Shown: positions 43,782-56,340, numbered from the stretch's first letter. The stretch is 64,000 nt of DNA from Thalassotalea sp. PS06 (GCF_007197775.1 NZ_CP041638.1:1550001-1614000), one strand, 5' to 3'. Program-made: numbers and translations. Notes: a model not told the origin generated them from the sequence alone.

Positions 43782-46055
43782 TTATATCTTACAAGCACCG
43801 CCGGCACAGCCATCATCTTCCATGTCACCCATGCTGTCATCAGCACCATCGCGGGTATTATGGTAGTACATGGTTTTCACACCTAGCTTGTATGCTAACA
43901 GCAGATCTTTGAGGATTTGCTTGACAGGTACCTTGCCATTTTCAAACTTCGACGGGTCGTAGTTAGTGTTGGCTGAAATTGTCTGGTCAACGAATTTTTG
44001 CATGATACCAACCAGCTCCAGGTAACCTTCATTGCTTGGAATATTCCACAGCAATTCATAGCTATCTTTTAAGCGCTCATATTCCGGTACAACTTGCTTT
44101 AGTACGCCGTCTTTACTGGCTTTTATGCTGATAAGACCGCGAGGAGGCTCAATACCGTTAGTTGCATTGGAAATCTGCGAAGACGTTTCCGATGGCATCA
44201 AGGCTGATACCGTTGAGTTACGTACACCATACTTCTTGATGTTCTCACGTAACGCTTCCCAATCGAGGTGTAATGGCTCATTGGTTACCTTATCGATTTC
44301 ACGCTTATAGGTATCGATAGGTAGGATGCCTTGTGCTAAGCGTGTCTCGTTAAATTTCGGACATGCGCCTTGCTCTTGCGCTAACTGATTTGATGCTTTC
44401 AATAAGTAATACTGAATCGCTTCAAACGTACGGTGCGTTAAGTTATTGGCACTACCGTTTGAGTAGAACACTCCATTTTTCGCTAGATAATATGCGTAGT
44501 TGATGACACCTATACCTAGCGTACGACGGCCCATGGTTGCAGAAAGTGCTGCAGGTACCGGGTAATCCTGATAATCCAACAGGCTATCCAGGGCACGAAC
44601 CGCTAGATCAGCCAGACCTTCTAGCTCATCCAGGCTGTCAATCTTACCAAGGTTGAATGCCGACAGCGTACAAAGTGCAATCTCACCGTTTGGATCGTTT
44701 ACATCTTCAAATGGCTTGGTCGGTAAGGCAATTTCTAAACACAGGTTAGATTGACGAACCGGCGCAACACTTGGGTCGAACGGGCTGTGAGTATTACAGT
44801 GATCGACGTTTTGCAAATAAATACGACCGGTACTTGCACGCTCTTGTGCAAATAAGGTGAATAGTTCGATAGCTTTGATACGTTTTTTACGAATCGAAGC
44901 ATCGGCTTCGTATTTCACATATAGCTCTTCAAACTTATCCTGATCTTCAAAGAACGCATCATACAAACCAGGCACGTCTGACGGGCTGAACAATGTGATG
45001 TAATCGCCTTTTATCAAACGTTGATACATGAGTTTGTTGAACTGCACACCGTAATCTAAGTGGCGTACACGGTTCTCTTCAACACCACGGTTGTTCTTAA
45101 GAACTAATAAGCTCTCAACTTCCAAATGCCATAGTGGGTAAAACAGCGTTGCTGCACCGCCACGTACACCACCTTGTGAACAGCTTTTTACCGCTGTCTG
45201 GAAGTGTTTGTAGAATGGGATACAACCGGTGTGGAACGCTTCGCCATTGCGAATTGAGCTACCCAGAGCACGAATGCGACCAGCATTAATACCGATACCG
45301 GCACGTTGTGAAACGTATTTCACGATAGCACTGGTCGAGGCATTAATAGAATCTAAGCTGTCACCCGCTTCAATCAATACACAAGAAGAGAATTGACGGG
45401 TTGGTGTACGAACACCGGCCATAATCGGTGTAGGTAACGAAATCTTGAACATCGAAATGGCATCATAGAAACCTTTGATGTAGTCAAGACGAGTATCTTT
45501 TGGATATTTCGCGAACAAGCATGCAGCTACAAGCACATACAGAAATTGTGCACTTTCGTAGATTTCACCGTTTACACGGTTTTGAACCAGGTATTTACCC
45601 TCTAACTGCTTAACCGCTGCGTAACTGAAGGTTTTATCGCGCTCATGGTCGATAAAGCTGTCCATAGCAGCAAAATCTTCGGCGCTGTAATCTTCAATTA
45701 AATGCTTGTCATATTTACCAGACTCAACCAACTTCAACACGTGTTCGTGCAGGGCAGGTGGCTCGTATTTGCCATAGGCTTTTTTGCGCAGGTGGAAAAT
45801 AGCAAGACGAGCTGCCAGATATTGGTAGTCTGGTGCTTCTTCACTAATAAGGTCTGCTGCGGCTTTTATGATGGTTTCATGTATATCTTCCGTTTTGATG
45901 CCATCATAAAATTGAATGTGTGATTTTAGCTCTACTTGAGACACGGATACTGAATCCAGTCCCTCAGCTGCCCAGTCGATTACTTTATGGATCTTATCCA
46001 GGTCGATGGGTTCTTTTTGTCCGTTCCGTTTGGTTACAAAGAGGTTGCTGTTCAT
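43782..46055 (-). CDS. nrdA: Ribonucleotide reductase class Ia alpha subunit
   Basis: Reduces ribonucleoside diphosphates. 757 residues (E. coli 761). The N-terminal ATP-cone begins NLFVTKRNGQKEPIDLDK. Catalytic cysteines are in FSSCVLIEAGDS and SNLCLEIALP. The redox-active C-terminal pair is in DGCAGGACKI. First of the nrdA-nrdB-yfaE set on the minus strand. Confidence 0.97.
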   Translation of the reverse strand: MNSNLFVTKRNGQKEPIDLDKIHKVIDWAAEGLDSVSVSQVELKSHIQFYDGIKTEDIHETIIKAAADLISEEAPDYQYLAARLAIFHLRKKAYGKYEPPALHEHVLKLVESGKYDKHLIEDYSAEDFAAMDSFIDHERDKTFSYAAVKQLEGKYLVQNRVNGEIYESAQFLYVLVAACLFAKYPKDTRLDYIKGFYDAISMFKISLPTPIMAGVRTPTRQFSSCVLIEAGDSLDSINASTSAIVKYVSQRAGIGINAGRIRALGSSIRNGEAFHTGCIPFYKHFQTAVKSCSQGGVRGGAATLFYPLWHLEVESLLVLKNNRGVEENRVRHLDYGVQFNKLMYQRLIKGDYITLFSPSDVPGLYDAFFEDQDKFEELYVKYEADASIRKKRIKAIELFTLFAQERASTGRIYLQNVDHCNTHSPFDPSVAPVRQSNLCLEIALPTKPFEDVNDPNGEIALCTLSAFNLGKIDSLDELEGLADLAVRALDSLLDYQDYPVPAALSATMGRRTLGIGVINYAYYLAKNGVFYSNGSANNLTHRTFEAIQYYLLKASNQLAQEQGACPKFNETRLAQGILPIDTYKREIDKVTNEPLHLDWEALRENIKKYGVRNSTVSALMPSETSSQISNATNGIEPPRGLISIKASKDGVLKQVVPEYERLKDSYELLWNIPSNEGYLELVGIMQKFVDQTISANTNYDPSKFENGKVPVKQILKDLLLAYKLGVKTMYYHNTRDGADDSMGDMEDDGCAGGACKI

Positions 46056-46479
46056 GAAAAACCTGTAATTAATGTTTTATATTTATTTTTTTTATTTATT
46101 GATAATCACCAATGAAACTTGATGATCTGTTTAAACCAAGTCAACCGCCATCTAGTGGCTGTTGAAAATAAATGCACAATATCTAGGGGGTATTACAAGA
46201 TATAGTCACAAGATAATGAGGTTTAGCTGTTAATGCAACCCCTGAAAACTGGCATTTATTTACGATGAATTTAGTTAGTCAAATTTGGTTAGTGGTGACT
46301 AACTTAGTAGCTCCGATAAAAAAGACACTAATGAAAATGCAAGGCCTAATTTTGAAATTTTAATTATTTTGCATTGTCACCGGATTATTTTTTGCGGTTC
46401 TTAAACACTAATAATTGACATTAAAAATACCCATTCAAAACAGGGTTTTAAGGCTCTGGTTATTGTTTGTTCGATTCGT
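46056..46479. promoter_or_regulatory. Regulatory region between gph and nrdA
   Basis: About 420 bases without a gene. Two NrdR-box-like sequences, GCACAATATCTAG (46174-46186) and TACAAGATATAG (46194-46205), lie 19 bases apart upstream of nrdA. A perfect 8-bp dyad GTTAGTCA (46274-46281) and TGACTAAC (46296-46303) is nearby. Both are weak by inspection alone. Confidence 0.4.
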
Positions 46480-47145
46480 TTAAATACTAAGCGCCAAAAG
46501 CTCTCTGGGATCAGTCAACAAGTACCTGGCCCCCCAATCTTGAGTGTTACTCTGCTCGCTGATATAACCCCACTCGGCAATAGCAGTATGCATATCAGCC
46601 GCATTTCCCGCATCGATATCGCGCTTTGCATCACCGACATAGAGGATATTTTCACTTTTTTCGATATCCAGAGCCTTTTTTGCATGGTGCATAGGCGCCG
46701 GATCTGGCTTACGTTGCGCTAGGGTGTCACCGCAGACGAGAACGCTTGAGGCCGCAAAAATCGAGAATTTATCCATTAACGGCAAAGTCAGATTGGTCGG
46801 TTTATTGGTGACGATCCCCCAAGGGATGTTGCCGTCGGTTAATGTCGTAAGTGTCTCTTCAATACCATCAAATAACTGACAATAGCGAGTCGGGAAGCGT
46901 TGATAGATATCAATAAATTCAGCCCTTAAATCCTGCTTTTCTTGAGTCGATAAAGAATGATTAAACCCGAGTGATAATAATGGATAAATACCATCAGAGC
47001 CGATAGGGAACACCTGCTCTAAGGAGATCTTTGGTAGCTGATAACGTGCCAGCAGTTGATTTAACACCGCGTGCAAATCAGCGGCGGTATCCACTAAGGT
47101 ACCGTCTAAATCAAACAAAACGCCTTTGCGTTGCCAATGTTGCAT
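46480..47145 (-). CDS. gph: Phosphoglycolate phosphatase
   Basis: A HAD-superfamily phosphatase that removes 2-phosphoglycolate from DNA repair. 221 residues. Motif I FDLDGTLVDT, motif II VTNKPT, motif III lysine region and motif IV YVGDAKRDIDAG. Downstream of ubiG on the same strand, as in many gammaproteobacteria. Confidence 0.93.
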   Translation of the reverse strand: MQHWQRKGVLFDLDGTLVDTAADLHAVLNQLLARYQLPKISLEQVFPIGSDGIYPLLSLGFNHSLSTQEKQDLRAEFIDIYQRFPTRYCQLFDGIEETLTTLTDGNIPWGIVTNKPTNLTLPLMDKFSIFAASSVLVCGDTLAQRKPDPAPMHHAKKALDIEKSENILYVGDAKRDIDAGNAADMHTAIAEWGYISEQSNTQDWGARYLLTDPRELLALSI

Positions 47146-47232
47146 AAAAACCCGCAGCTTTTTACGTATCGTGAAAACCTATACGGCGAATGTTCTGATT
47201 CGTATCAGTATTGAGAATATTGCTATCGATAA

Positions 47233-47946
47233 CTACTTTGGTGGTTTTTCAAAGGCCAATAAATAGTTAACATCAAGACCTGGTGCCAGTTTATGGTTTT
47301 CGTTGATTGGGTTGTAATGAATGCCTGTGGCATCAATACAACGAAGACCCGCTGATTCGGCCCAGCCTATCAATTGCGATGGGCGAATAAACTTATTCCA
47401 GTCATGGGTGCCGTTTGGTACTAACTTCAATACTTTCTCTGCCGCCACGATGGCAAGCAAATAGGATTTGGTGGTTTTATTAAGAGTAGAGAAAAATGCT
47501 TTACCACCAGGTTTTACCATAGCTGCACATGCTTTTATGACCGATTCTGGATCGGGAACATGCTCAAGCATTTCCATACAAGTAACCAGATCAAATTGAG
47601 CTGGCATGTCTTTGGCTTTTTCTTCCACTGGGATTTTTTCATAACGGATGTCTACGCCGGCTTCTAAGGCATGCAATGTTGCAACATTAAGCGGTTCTTC
47701 GCCTAAATCGATACCAGTAACCTTAGCACCAATACGAGCCATGCTTTCGGCTAGGATGCCACCACCACAACCAACGTCAATGGCATTGAGGTCAAAAAGC
47801 GAACCACAATGAGACTGCACGAAGCTCAGGCGCAATGGGTTTATCTGGTGAAGAGGTTTAAAATCCCCCTCAGTGTCCCACCACTGACTAGCTACCTTTT
47901 CAAACTTTTCGATTTCTTCAGGGTTGACATTGACGCCTTGACTCAT
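47233..47946 (-). CDS. ubiG: Ubiquinone biosynthesis O-methyltransferase
   Basis: 237 residues. Class I SAM-binding motif [18 protein letters not shown], with the family opening [18 protein letters not shown]. Performs both O-methylations of ubiquinone synthesis. Conserved location near gyrA. Confidence 0.96.
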   Translation of the reverse strand: MSQGVNVNPEEIEKFEKVASQWWDTEGDFKPLHQINPLRLSFVQSHCGSLFDLNAIDVGCGGGILAESMARIGAKVTGIDLGEEPLNVATLHALEAGVDIRYEKIPVEEKAKDMPAQFDLVTCMEMLEHVPDPESVIKACAAMVKPGGKAFFSTLNKTTKSYLLAIVAAEKVLKLVPNGTHDWNKFIRPSQLIGWAESAGLRCIDATGIHYNPINENHKLAPGLDVNYLLAFEKPPK

Positions 47947-48035
47947 AATTCGTAGATCCGATTTGTTTCGATGAAATGGCGTACCATTTCCTTATATTGT
48001 AGTTAATTGGTTAATCGCGGAAAAATGCGTTGCTG

Positions 48036-48248
48036 TTATTCGTTGATTCGGTCGCCAATTTTATTGAGGATTTTCACTTCGCCGCGGCAAACAGCAATGA
48101 TTGACTTATCACGCTTGAATTCATCGTCAATAATGACGCGGCCTTTTTCAGCCTGGGGAAATTGACCAACCTGATAATTGAACTCCAACGTGTGGATATC
48201 ATAGTAGAGCACGGTCACGGTGGTCAGCTGGGTCTCATTGCTGCTCAT
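48036..48248 (-). CDS. Small conserved protein, TIGR02922-like
   Basis: 70 residues. TVTVLYYDIHTLEFNYQVGQ, RVIIDDEFKRDKSIIAVCRG and EVKILNKIGDRI give a compact beta-rich protein. The pattern agrees with what I recall of TIGR02922, a family of Colwellia and relatives; function unknown. It lies between ubiG and gyrA on the minus strand. Confidence 0.65.
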   Translation of the reverse strand: MSSNETQLTTVTVLYYDIHTLEFNYQVGQFPQAEKGRVIIDDEFKRDKSIIAVCRGEVKILNKIGDRINE

Positions 48249-48590
48249 AGCTAAACAGTAATCCTAATCTTGTGAAAGTTCAGCCTTAGAATATGCCAAC
48301 AAAGGAAATCCAAACAAGCTGCACTTTATTGTTATTGTGCTGTCGCCATTATATATCTAACCCCGGTAGGGATGTAAACCAACAGATGCGAGATTGTTGC
48401 TTTGTTGAGCAGAAACTTATTTCTGTAATATTTTTCAGTAAGGGTAATTAATGCTACTAATTTTGTAGGAAGTTTGTTAACGTCAGAAGCTTAATAAAGC
48501 CGTGCAGAAGATTCGCATTCTATGCTATTATTCCGCACCAATAAAAAAACTATATAAAGCAACTTGCTGATTTAGGGAAAGCATCATTTT
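48249..48590. other. Intergenic region upstream of gyrA
   Basis: About 340 AT-rich bases containing the gyrA promoter. A TATTAT at 48526-48531 is a plausible -10 box; no matching strong -35 is seen. No other feature was recognised. Confidence 0.4.
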
Positions 48591-51221
48591 ATGACCGATC
48601 TGGCAAAAGAAATCATTCCAGTAAACATCGAAGACGAATTAAAAACGTCTTACCTTGATTACGCGATGAGTGTAATCGTAGGTCGTGCCTTACCCGATGT
48701 TCGCGATGGCCTGAAACCGGTTCATCGCCGTGTCTTGTACGCAATGCACGATTTGGGCAACGATTGGAATAAGGGCTACAAGAAGTCGGCCCGTGTCGTT
48801 GGTGACGTAATCGGTAAATATCACCCGCATGGTGATACTGCGGTTTATGACACTATCGTTCGTATGGCTCAGCCATTCTCCTTACGTTATATGCTGGTCG
48901 ACGGCCAGGGTAACTTCGGTTCCGTTGATGGCGACTCTGCAGCCGCCATGCGTTATACCGAAATACGTATGCAAAAAATTTCCCATGCTTTGCTTGCGGA
49001 TTTAGAAAAAGAAACCGTAGATTTTGTTCCTAACTACGATGGTCAGGAAAAAATGCCAGCGGTTTTACCAACCCGGGTACCGAATCTCCTAATCAATGGT
49101 TCCTCAGGTATTGCCGTTGGTATGGCAACCAATATTCCACCACATAATTTAACGGAAGTGGTAAATGGCTGTATCGCTATGATCGACAATAGCGATATCA
49201 CCATGGAAGAACTGATCGAATATATCCCCGGCCCTGACTTTCCGACCGCCGGTATTATCAGTGGCAAAGCGGGAATCGAAGAAGCCTATCGTACCGGTCG
49301 TGGTAAATTAAATATCCGCGCCCGTGCTGAAATTGAAGTTGATGACAAAACTGGTAAAGAAACCATTGTTGTTCACGAACTTCCGTACCAGGTGAACAAA
49401 GCTCGTCTAATTGAAAAAATGGCCGAGCTGGTTAAAGATAAACGCATTGAAGGTATTTCAGCCCTGCGCGATGAGTCTGATAAAGATGGTATGCGCATGG
49501 TTATCGAAATCAAGCGCGGTGAAGTCGGTGAAGTTGTACTAAACAATCTTTACAAACTAACCCAGATGCAGGTTTCTTTTGGTATCAATATGGTTGCCCT
49601 GACTGACGGTCAGCCAAAATTGTTCAACCTCAAAGAAATGCTGGAAGCCTTTATCCTTCACCGTCGTGAAGTGGTAACTCGTCGTACTATCTTCGAACTT
49701 CGCAAAGCACGTGAGCGAGCTCATATCCTTGAAGGTTTAGCGGTAGCACTTAGCAATATCGACCCTATCATCGAGTTAATTAAAAACTCTCCAACACCTG
49801 CACAAGCTAAAGAAGCGCTTGTCAGCACTGGCTGGAATCTGGGTAATGTTTCGGAAATGCTTGAGCGTGCTGGTAACGATGCCGCGCGTCCAGAATGGTT
49901 AGAGCCAGAGTTCGGTATTCGCGATGGTCAGTATTATCTGACGGTACAACAGGCACAGGCAATTCTGGACCTTCGCCTACACAAGCTTACTGGTTTAGAA
50001 CATGAAAAAATTCTAAACGAGTACAAAGAGTTATTAGACATCATTGCTGAACTATTGCATATTCTTGCAAGCCCAGAGCGTTTGATGGAAGTGATTCGTG
50101 AAGAGCTTGAAGCTATCCGTGAAGAGTTTGGCGATGAGCGTCGCACCGAAATTTCTGCGGCATCCCATGACCTGTCTCTAGAAGACTTGATCAATGAAGA
50201 AGATGTCGTTGTAACCTTATCCCATGAAGGTTACGTTAAGTATCAACCGCTATCTGAGTACGAATCTCAGCGTCGCGGTGGTAAAGGTAAAGCTGCAACT
50301 AAGATGAAGGAAGAAGACTTCATTGAACGTCTGTTGGTTGCCAATACCCATGATACGATTTTGTGTTTCTCAAACCGCGGTCGTATGTACTGGCTGAAGG
50401 TTTATCAGTTGCCATTGGCAACTCGTACCGCACGTGGTCGTCCAATCGTTAACTTATTACCACTGGAAAGTGATGAGCGTATTACTGCTATCCTTCCGGT
50501 TCGTGAATACGAAGAAGATAAGTTTATCTTTATGGCAACCGCTTCTGGTACGGTTAAGAAAACACCTCTGACCGCATACTCTCGCCCTCGTGCGAACGGT
50601 ATTATTGCCCTGAACCTTCGTGATGATGACACCCTAATTGGTGTTGATATCACCAACGGTGACAGTGAAATCATGTTGTTCTCTGATGAAGGTAAAGTGG
50701 TTCGTTTCCATGAGCAGGGTGTTCGTACCGTTGGTCGTACTGCAACCGGTGTTCGTGGTATGAAACTTGACGAAACGCAAAAAGTGGTTTCTTTGATTGT
50801 TCCGAAAAACGAAGGTCCGATTTTGACCGTGACCGAAAATGGTTATGGTAAGCGTACTGACTTAGAGGAATACCCAGCGAAGAGTCGTGCAACCAAAGGT
50901 GTTGTTTCAATCAAAGTGAGCGAGCGAAACGGCGCAGTTGTAGGTGCGGTTCAGGTAGAAGATGCCGATGAAATCATGTTGATCACCGACAACGGAACCT
51001 TGGTTCGTACCCGGGTTAATGAAGTTAGCGTTATTGGTCGTAACACCCAGGGTGTGCGTTTGATAAGAACCGCTGATGATGAACACGTGGTTGGTCTGCA
51101 ACGCATCGATGAAATCGAAGAAGATGAAACATTGTTAGAGGGTGAAACCTCAGAAGTTGAGCCAGGCGAAGAGCAGGGCGCGGCTGAGCAAGAGCAAGCA
51201 CCGGAAGGTGATAGCGAATAA
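48591..51221 (+). CDS. gyrA: DNA gyrase subunit A
   Basis: 876 residues (E. coli 875). Catalytic Tyr122 in [11 protein letters not shown]. The quinolone region reads [12 protein letters not shown], with Thr83 and Asp87 in E. coli numbering; Thr at 83 is a natural variant in several genera. The GyrA box [11 protein letters not shown] and the beta-pinwheel C-terminal domain follow, ending in an acidic tail ([19 protein letters not shown]). Confidence 0.98.
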   Translation: MTDLAKEIIPVNIEDELKTSYLDYAMSVIVGRALPDVRDGLKPVHRRVLYAMHDLGNDWNKGYKKSARVVGDVIGKYHPHGDTAVYDTIVRMAQPFSLRYMLVDGQGNFGSVDGDSAAAMRYTEIRMQKISHALLADLEKETVDFVPNYDGQEKMPAVLPTRVPNLLINGSSGIAVGMATNIPPHNLTEVVNGCIAMIDNSDITMEELIEYIPGPDFPTAGIISGKAGIEEAYRTGRGKLNIRARAEIEVDDKTGKETIVVHELPYQVNKARLIEKMAELVKDKRIEGISALRDESDKDGMRMVIEIKRGEVGEVVLNNLYKLTQMQVSFGINMVALTDGQPKLFNLKEMLEAFILHRREVVTRRTIFELRKARERAHILEGLAVALSNIDPIIELIKNSPTPAQAKEALVSTGWNLGNVSEMLERAGNDAARPEWLEPEFGIRDGQYYLTVQQAQAILDLRLHKLTGLEHEKILNEYKELLDIIAELLHILASPERLMEVIREELEAIREEFGDERRTEISAASHDLSLEDLINEEDVVVTLSHEGYVKYQPLSEYESQRRGGKGKAATKMKEEDFIERLLVANTHDTILCFSNRGRMYWLKVYQLPLATRTARGRPIVNLLPLESDERITAILPVREYEEDKFIFMATASGTVKKTPLTAYSRPRANGIIALNLRDDDTLIGVDITNGDSEIMLFSDEGKVVRFHEQGVRTVGRTATGVRGMKLDETQKVVSLIVPKNEGPILTVTENGYGKRTDLEEYPAKSRATKGVVSIKVSERNGAVVGAVQVEDADEIMLITDNGTLVRTRVNEVSVIGRNTQGVRLIRTADDEHVVGLQRIDEIEEDETLLEGETSEVEPGEEQGAAEQEQAPEGDSE

Positions 51222-51241
51222 CGCGAGCAGTGTTAAATCTT

Positions 51242-51272
51242 AAATGGGCGGTTTTTACCGCTCATTTTTTTT
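51242..51272 (+). terminator. Intrinsic terminator of gyrA
   Basis: AAATGGGCGG-TTTTTA-CCGCTCATTT then a T-run, 21 bases after the stop. Confidence 0.8.
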
Positions 51273-51346
51273 CTGGTCAATTAGTTTTTGGAGCCGGGGA
51301 ATTGGCTTCAGTAATGTTTTAGTAAAATCCGATAAAGTAGTGAATC

Positions 51347-52435
51347 ATGAAGCAGATTTTTAATTTTTGTGCTGGTCCGGCAATGTTACCTAAGCCGGTT
51401 ATGGAACAAGCCCAGCAAGAGTTTTTAAATTGGAATGATACCGGTTGTTCGGTGATGGAATTGAGCCATCGCGGTCCGGAATTTATGGCGCTTGCAGCAA
51501 AAGCAGAACAAGACCTTCGCGATATTCTTAATATTCCTGATAACTACAAAGTACTGTTTTGCCATGGCGGCGGTCGTGGTCAATTCTCAGCCGTTCCGCA
51601 AAACCTGTTGACCAAAACTGGTAAGGCCGATTACGTGGTTACCGGCTCCTGGTCGAAAAGCGCAGTGGCAGAAGCGAAAAACTACGGTGAGATTCGGGTC
51701 ATTGAGCCGGTTGTGGACGTTATTGGAAAGAAGCAGGTATTGCCAGCAAGTGAGTGGGGCATCTCTGAAGGTGCCGATTATGTGCATTACTGTCCAAATG
51801 AAACCGTCGATGGTATCGAGATTTTTGAAATACCGGAAACCGGTAACGTGCCTTTAGTGGCGGATATGTCATCGACAATTCTTTCCCGTCCAATAGACGT
51901 TAGCAAGTTTGGTCTTATCTATGCTGGTGCCCAGAAAAATATTGGACCTTCAGGTTTAACGATTGTGATTGTTCGTGATGATCTTTTAGGTCGGGCGATG
52001 AAATCTGTCCCTGGCATTTTTAACTACCAGACCTTGGCCGATAATGATTCGATGTACAACACGCCGCCAACTTATGCCTGGTATCTGGCAAGTATGGTGT
52101 TTTCCTGGTTGAAGGAACTTGGTGGCTTGGAGCAAATGGCTAAGAAAAATCGCACCAAAGCGGATTTTCTTTATCAGTACATTGAGCAAAGCGGGTTTTA
52201 TGAAAGCCGCGTTAGTGAGCAAAACCGCAGCATGATGAACGTGCCATTTTATTTAAAAGATGAAAGTTTAAACAGTGAATTTTTAGCTCAGGCTAAAGAT
52301 GCTGGTTTACTGGCACTTAAAGGCCATCGCTCTGTCGGCGGCATGCGTGCGAGTATCTATAATGCGATGCCATTAGAAGGCGTAGAAGCGTTGGTCGCGT
52401 TTATGCAGCAATTCGCCGAAACCCACAATCAATAA
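51347..52435 (+). CDS. serC: Phosphoserine aminotransferase
   Basis: Serine and pyridoxal-phosphate synthesis, PLP-dependent. 362 residues (E. coli 362). [14 protein letters not shown] at the start, [13 protein letters not shown] loop and the PLP lysine in [12 protein letters not shown]. Immediately before aroA, the classical serC-aroA operon. Confidence 0.97.
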   Translation: MKQIFNFCAGPAMLPKPVMEQAQQEFLNWNDTGCSVMELSHRGPEFMALAAKAEQDLRDILNIPDNYKVLFCHGGGRGQFSAVPQNLLTKTGKADYVVTGSWSKSAVAEAKNYGEIRVIEPVVDVIGKKQVLPASEWGISEGADYVHYCPNETVDGIEIFEIPETGNVPLVADMSSTILSRPIDVSKFGLIYAGAQKNIGPSGLTIVIVRDDLLGRAMKSVPGIFNYQTLADNDSMYNTPPTYAWYLASMVFSWLKELGGLEQMAKKNRTKADFLYQYIEQSGFYESRVSEQNRSMMNVPFYLKDESLNSEFLAQAKDAGLLALKGHRSVGGMRASIYNAMPLEGVEALVAFMQQFAETHNQ

Positions 52436-52478
52436 TTTATCATTTCAGTTATAAACACCAAGTAAAAAGGAAGTACCC

Positions 52479-53813
52479 ATGACCCAGCAATCCTCATCGT
52501 TAACGTTTCACGCTAAGCCTGCAGGCCCGGTAAACGGAGATATTACCATTCCAGGTGATAAATCGATTTCCCATCGCTCCATTATGTTTGCCTCGTTGGC
52601 GGAAGGTACCAGTCATATCCGTGGCTTTTTACCCGGCCAGGATTGCTTAGCTACTATGAATGCGTTTAAGGCCATGGGTGTTGAAATTCAGGGACCGGAT
52701 GAAAACAATAATGTTGTGGTCAATGGTGTGGGTATGCATGGATTAACGGCACCGACACAAGCGCTGGATGTGGGTAACTCAGGGACTTCGATTCGACTGC
52801 TATCCGGTATTTTAGCTGGACAGTCATTTGCCAGCGAAATGATTGGTGATGAATCATTGAATAAACGCCCAATGATGCGGGTGGTCACACCATTGCAACA
52901 AATGGGCGCTAATATCAGCGCCGCCGATGGTGGCACACCTCCACTTACAATCGACGCGGCGAGTCAATTAAAAGCGATCAACTATCCATTACCTATGGCT
53001 TCGGCTCAGGTGAAATCCTGTGTACTACTTGCTGGTATGTACGCCGAAGGTACAACCGTTGTAACCGAACCGGGCATTACCCGCGATCATACCGAGCGTA
53101 TGTTAAAAGCTTTTGGTTATCCGGTTGCAGTGGATGGTAATAAAGTGACACTACAAGGCGGTGGTAAATTAACGGCTTGCGATATCACTGTACCAGGCGA
53201 TATATCGTCGGCAACGTTTTTTATCATTGCTGGATTGATTGCCGAACAAGGTTCTCTAACTCTACGCAATGTTGGTATGAACCCGACTCGTATTGGGGTT
53301 TTAAACATTGTTCGTAAAATGGGTGCTAACATTGAAATCATCAATGAGCGTAAAGCTGGCGATGAACCAGTAGCAGACTTAGTCGTTCATGCCACACAGC
53401 TTAAGGGCTGCGATATTGATGATGCGGATGTTCCTCTTGCTATTGATGAATTCCCCGCTATATTTATTGCCGCCGCCTGTGCCAAAGGCGTAACCCGTCT
53501 CCGAAATGCCGAAGAACTCAGAGTCAAAGAAAGTGACCGTATTCAGGCGATGGCCGATGGCCTTGAGATCCTGGGTATCGATTGTACCGTATTCGACGAC
53601 GGTATTGATATCACCGGTGGTCAACTAACAACAGGTACGGTTGATAGCCAGCACGATCACAGAATCGCTATGGCTTTTGCTATCAGTTCTTTACGCTCTA
53701 GTGGTACAATTCACATATTGGATTGCGATAACGTCGCCACTTCATTCCCGGTGTTTGTAAAACTCGCCAATGAAGTGGGATTAAATATTACTCAGGAAAT
53801 AGTAAATGAATGA
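52479..53813 (+). CDS. aroA: 5-enolpyruvylshikimate-3-phosphate synthase
   Basis: 444 residues. [18 protein letters not shown] and [16 protein letters not shown] match the class I EPSP synthase motifs, and DHRIAMAFA lies near the end. AAAAAGGAAG supplies the ribosome site. Overlaps cmk by 8 bases. Confidence 0.97.
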   Translation: MTQQSSSLTFHAKPAGPVNGDITIPGDKSISHRSIMFASLAEGTSHIRGFLPGQDCLATMNAFKAMGVEIQGPDENNNVVVNGVGMHGLTAPTQALDVGNSGTSIRLLSGILAGQSFASEMIGDESLNKRPMMRVVTPLQQMGANISAADGGTPPLTIDAASQLKAINYPLPMASAQVKSCVLLAGMYAEGTTVVTEPGITRDHTERMLKAFGYPVAVDGNKVTLQGGGKLTACDITVPGDISSATFFIIAGLIAEQGSLTLRNVGMNPTRIGVLNIVRKMGANIEIINERKAGDEPVADLVVHATQLKGCDIDDADVPLAIDEFPAIFIAAACAKGVTRLRNAEELRVKESDRIQAMADGLEILGIDCTVFDDGIDITGGQLTTGTVDSQHDHRIAMAFAISSLRSSGTIHILDCDNVATSFPVFVKLANEVGLNITQEIVNE

Positions 53814-54495
53814 ACAAATCCCTTTAATCACCATTGATGGACCCAGCGGAGCTGGAAAGGGTACCGTTGCCAGGATTGTAGCGGAACAATTGGGATGGAA
53901 CTTATTAGATAGTGGTGCTATTTACCGTGTGCTTGCAGTAGCGACTAATCACCATGATATCGATATTGAAAGTGAAGAAGCGCTGATCCCTTTGGCATCC
54001 CACTTAGATGTGGAATTTGAAATTCAGGAAAGAGGCGAATCGCGAGTACTTCTTGAAGGTGAAGATGTCACCAATTCGATTCGCACCGAAGAGATAGGTG
54101 CAATCGCTTCGAAAGTAGCGGCGTTTCCTCGTGTTCGTGAAGCATTATTGCGACGCCAACGAGCGTTTAAACAAATGCCAGGGCTTTTGGCCGATGGTCG
54201 CGACATGGGAACCGTAGTTTTCCCAGACGCACCGGTGAAGGTGTTTTTAACGGCAAGTGCCGAAGAACGTGCCAAGCGCCGCATGCTGCAGTTGCAAGAG
54301 AAGGGTATTGATGTTAACATCGGGCGCCTTTTGGCGGACATCAAGCAGCGAGATGAGCGAGATCAAAACCGTTCCGTAGCGCCGTTGTTGCCTGCCGAAG
54401 GTGCTTTGCTGGTTGATTCTACCGAACTGAGTATCCCTCAGGTGGTAGAAAAGATACTGGCTTTTGCTAATGAAAAATTGTCGGAATTTTATTAA
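53806..54495 (+). CDS. cmk: Cytidylate kinase
   Basis: 229 residues (E. coli 227). P-loop [12 protein letters not shown], then [21 protein letters not shown]. Starts inside the last codons of aroA, so it is translationally coupled, and precedes rpsA as in most gammaproteobacteria. Confidence 0.97.
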   Translation: MNEQIPLITIDGPSGAGKGTVARIVAEQLGWNLLDSGAIYRVLAVATNHHDIDIESEEALIPLASHLDVEFEIQERGESRVLLEGEDVTNSIRTEEIGAIASKVAAFPRVREALLRRQRAFKQMPGLLADGRDMGTVVFPDAPVKVFLTASAEERAKRRMLQLQEKGIDVNIGRLLADIKQRDERDQNRSVAPLLPAEGALLVDSTELSIPQVVEKILAFANEKLSEFY

Positions 54496-54594
54496 TTCCA
54501 AGGTAGTTCGTTGCATGGAAGAAAACGAACTTTTTTAACAACCCCACAAAACATGTATGTTGAGTGGATTAATAACTGAGTTAACTTACAAGTT

Positions 54595-56256
54595 ATGACT
54601 GAAAATTTTGCACAGCTTTTTGAAGAAAGCTTAAAAGAAATCGAAACTCGTCCTGGTTCCATCATCAAAGGTACCGTAGTTGCAATCAACAAAGACAACG
54701 TTCTAGTTGACGCTGGCCTGAAATCTGAGAGTGTTATCTCTATCGATCAGTTCAAGAACAGCTCAGGCGAAGTTGAAATCAACGTTGGCGATGCAGTTGA
54801 CGTAGCTCTAGACGCTACAGATGACGGTTTCGGTGAAACTATCCTTTCTCGTGAAAAAGCGAAGCGCTTCGAAGCTTGGCAGTTCCTTGAAAAAGCTTAC
54901 GAAGAAAAAGAAACTGTTATCGGTGTTATCAACGGTAAAGTTAAAGGCGGCTTCACTGTTGAAGTTAGCAACATTCGTGCGTTCTTACCAGGTTCACTAG
55001 TTGACGTACGTCCAGTACGCGACACTGCGCACCTTGAAGGTAAAGATCTAGAATTCAAAGTTATTAAGCTTGATCAGAAGCGTAATAACGTTGTTGTTTC
55101 TCGTCGTGCTGTTATCGAATCAGAAAGCAGCGTTGAACGTGATCAACTACTTGAGTCTCTACAGGAAGGCCAAGAAGTTAAAGGTATCGTTAAGAACCTT
55201 ACTGACTACGGTGCGTTCGTTGATCTTGGCGGCATCGATGGTCTATTACACATCACTGATATGGCTTGGAAGCGTGTTAAGCACCCAAGTGAAATCGTTA
55301 ACGTTGGTGATGAAATCCCAGTTAAAGTTCTTAAGTTCGACCGCGAGCGTACCCGTGTATCACTAGGTATGAAGCAGTTGGGTGAAGATCCATGGGCAGC
55401 TATTGCTAACCGCTTCCCAGAAGGTTCTAAACTTTCTGGTCGCGTAACGAACCTAACTGACTACGGTTGTTTTGTTGAAATCCAGGAAGGCGTTGAAGGT
55501 CTTGTTCACGTTTCTGAAATGGATTGGACTAACAAAAACATCCACCCATCTAAGGTTGTTAACCTAGGTGACGAAGTTGAAGTTATGGTTCTTGAAATTG
55601 ACGAAGAGCGTCGTCGTATTTCTCTTGGTCTTAAGCAATGTATCCCGAACCCATGGGAAGAGTTCGCTAAGAACTTCAACAAGGGTGACAAAGTAAGTGG
55701 TAAGATCAAGTCAATCACTGACTTTGGTATCTTCATCGGTCTTGACGGTGGTATCGACGGTCTTGTTCACCTATCTGATATTTCTTGGAATGGCGGTGAA
55801 GAAGTTGTTCGTGAATACAAGAAAGGCGATGAGATCTCAGCTGTTGTCCTACAAGTTGATCCAGAGCGTGAGCGTATCTCTCTAGGCGTTAAGCAAACAG
55901 AAGACGATCCGTTCAATATGTATCTGACAGACAACAAAAAAGGTGCTATTGTTACTGGTACTGTAGCTGAAGTTGACGCTAAGGGTGCAAAGGTATCTCT
56001 TACTGAAGGCGTTGAAGGTTACATCCGTGTATCTGACATCTCTCGTGACCGCGTTGAAGATGCATCGACTGAATTATCAGTGGGTGACAGTGTTGAAGCT
56101 AAGTTCGTTGGTGTTGACCGTAAGAACCGCGTAATCAGCCTATCTATCAAAGCGAAAGACCAAGCTGAAGAACGTTCAGCGATGGAAAACTTGAACCAAG
56201 CAGAAGACACTGGTTTGAGCGCGATGGCAGAAGCATTCAAAAACGCTAAAGGCTAA
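54595..56256 (+). CDS. rpsA: 30S ribosomal protein S1
   Basis: 553 residues (E. coli 557) with six S1 RNA-binding domains. Repeated V..I.DFG.FV.L..G.DGLVH patterns are visible at domains 3 to 6 (for example [20 protein letters not shown]). Codon usage is strongly biased (CGT, GGT, GTT, AAC), as expected for a very highly expressed gene. No Shine-Dalgarno of note precedes ATG 54595, as in E. coli rpsA. Confidence 0.98.
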   Translation: MTENFAQLFEESLKEIETRPGSIIKGTVVAINKDNVLVDAGLKSESVISIDQFKNSSGEVEINVGDAVDVALDATDDGFGETILSREKAKRFEAWQFLEKAYEEKETVIGVINGKVKGGFTVEVSNIRAFLPGSLVDVRPVRDTAHLEGKDLEFKVIKLDQKRNNVVVSRRAVIESESSVERDQLLESLQEGQEVKGIVKNLTDYGAFVDLGGIDGLLHITDMAWKRVKHPSEIVNVGDEIPVKVLKFDRERTRVSLGMKQLGEDPWAAIANRFPEGSKLSGRVTNLTDYGCFVEIQEGVEGLVHVSEMDWTNKNIHPSKVVNLGDEVEVMVLEIDEERRRISLGLKQCIPNPWEEFAKNFNKGDKVSGKIKSITDFGIFIGLDGGIDGLVHLSDISWNGGEEVVREYKKGDEISAVVLQVDPERERISLGVKQTEDDPFNMYLTDNKKGAIVTGTVAEVDAKGAKVSLTEGVEGYIRVSDISRDRVEDASTELSVGDSVEAKFVGVDRKNRVISLSIKAKDQAEERSAMENLNQAEDTGLSAMAEAFKNAKG

Positions 56257-56267
56257 TTTTTAGCTTT

Positions 56268-56300
56268 AAGGAGAGGAGATAGCATTTTATCTCCTCTATC
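56268..56300 (+). terminator. Hairpin between rpsA and ihfB
   Basis: AGAGGAGATA-GCATTT-TATCTCCTCT, 10-bp stem without a long T-run, so it probably reduces rather than blocks read-through to ihfB. Confidence 0.6.
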
Positions 56301-56340
56301 TCTAATCCATCGGCTAGCGCCAAAATGAACTGGAGGTCAA

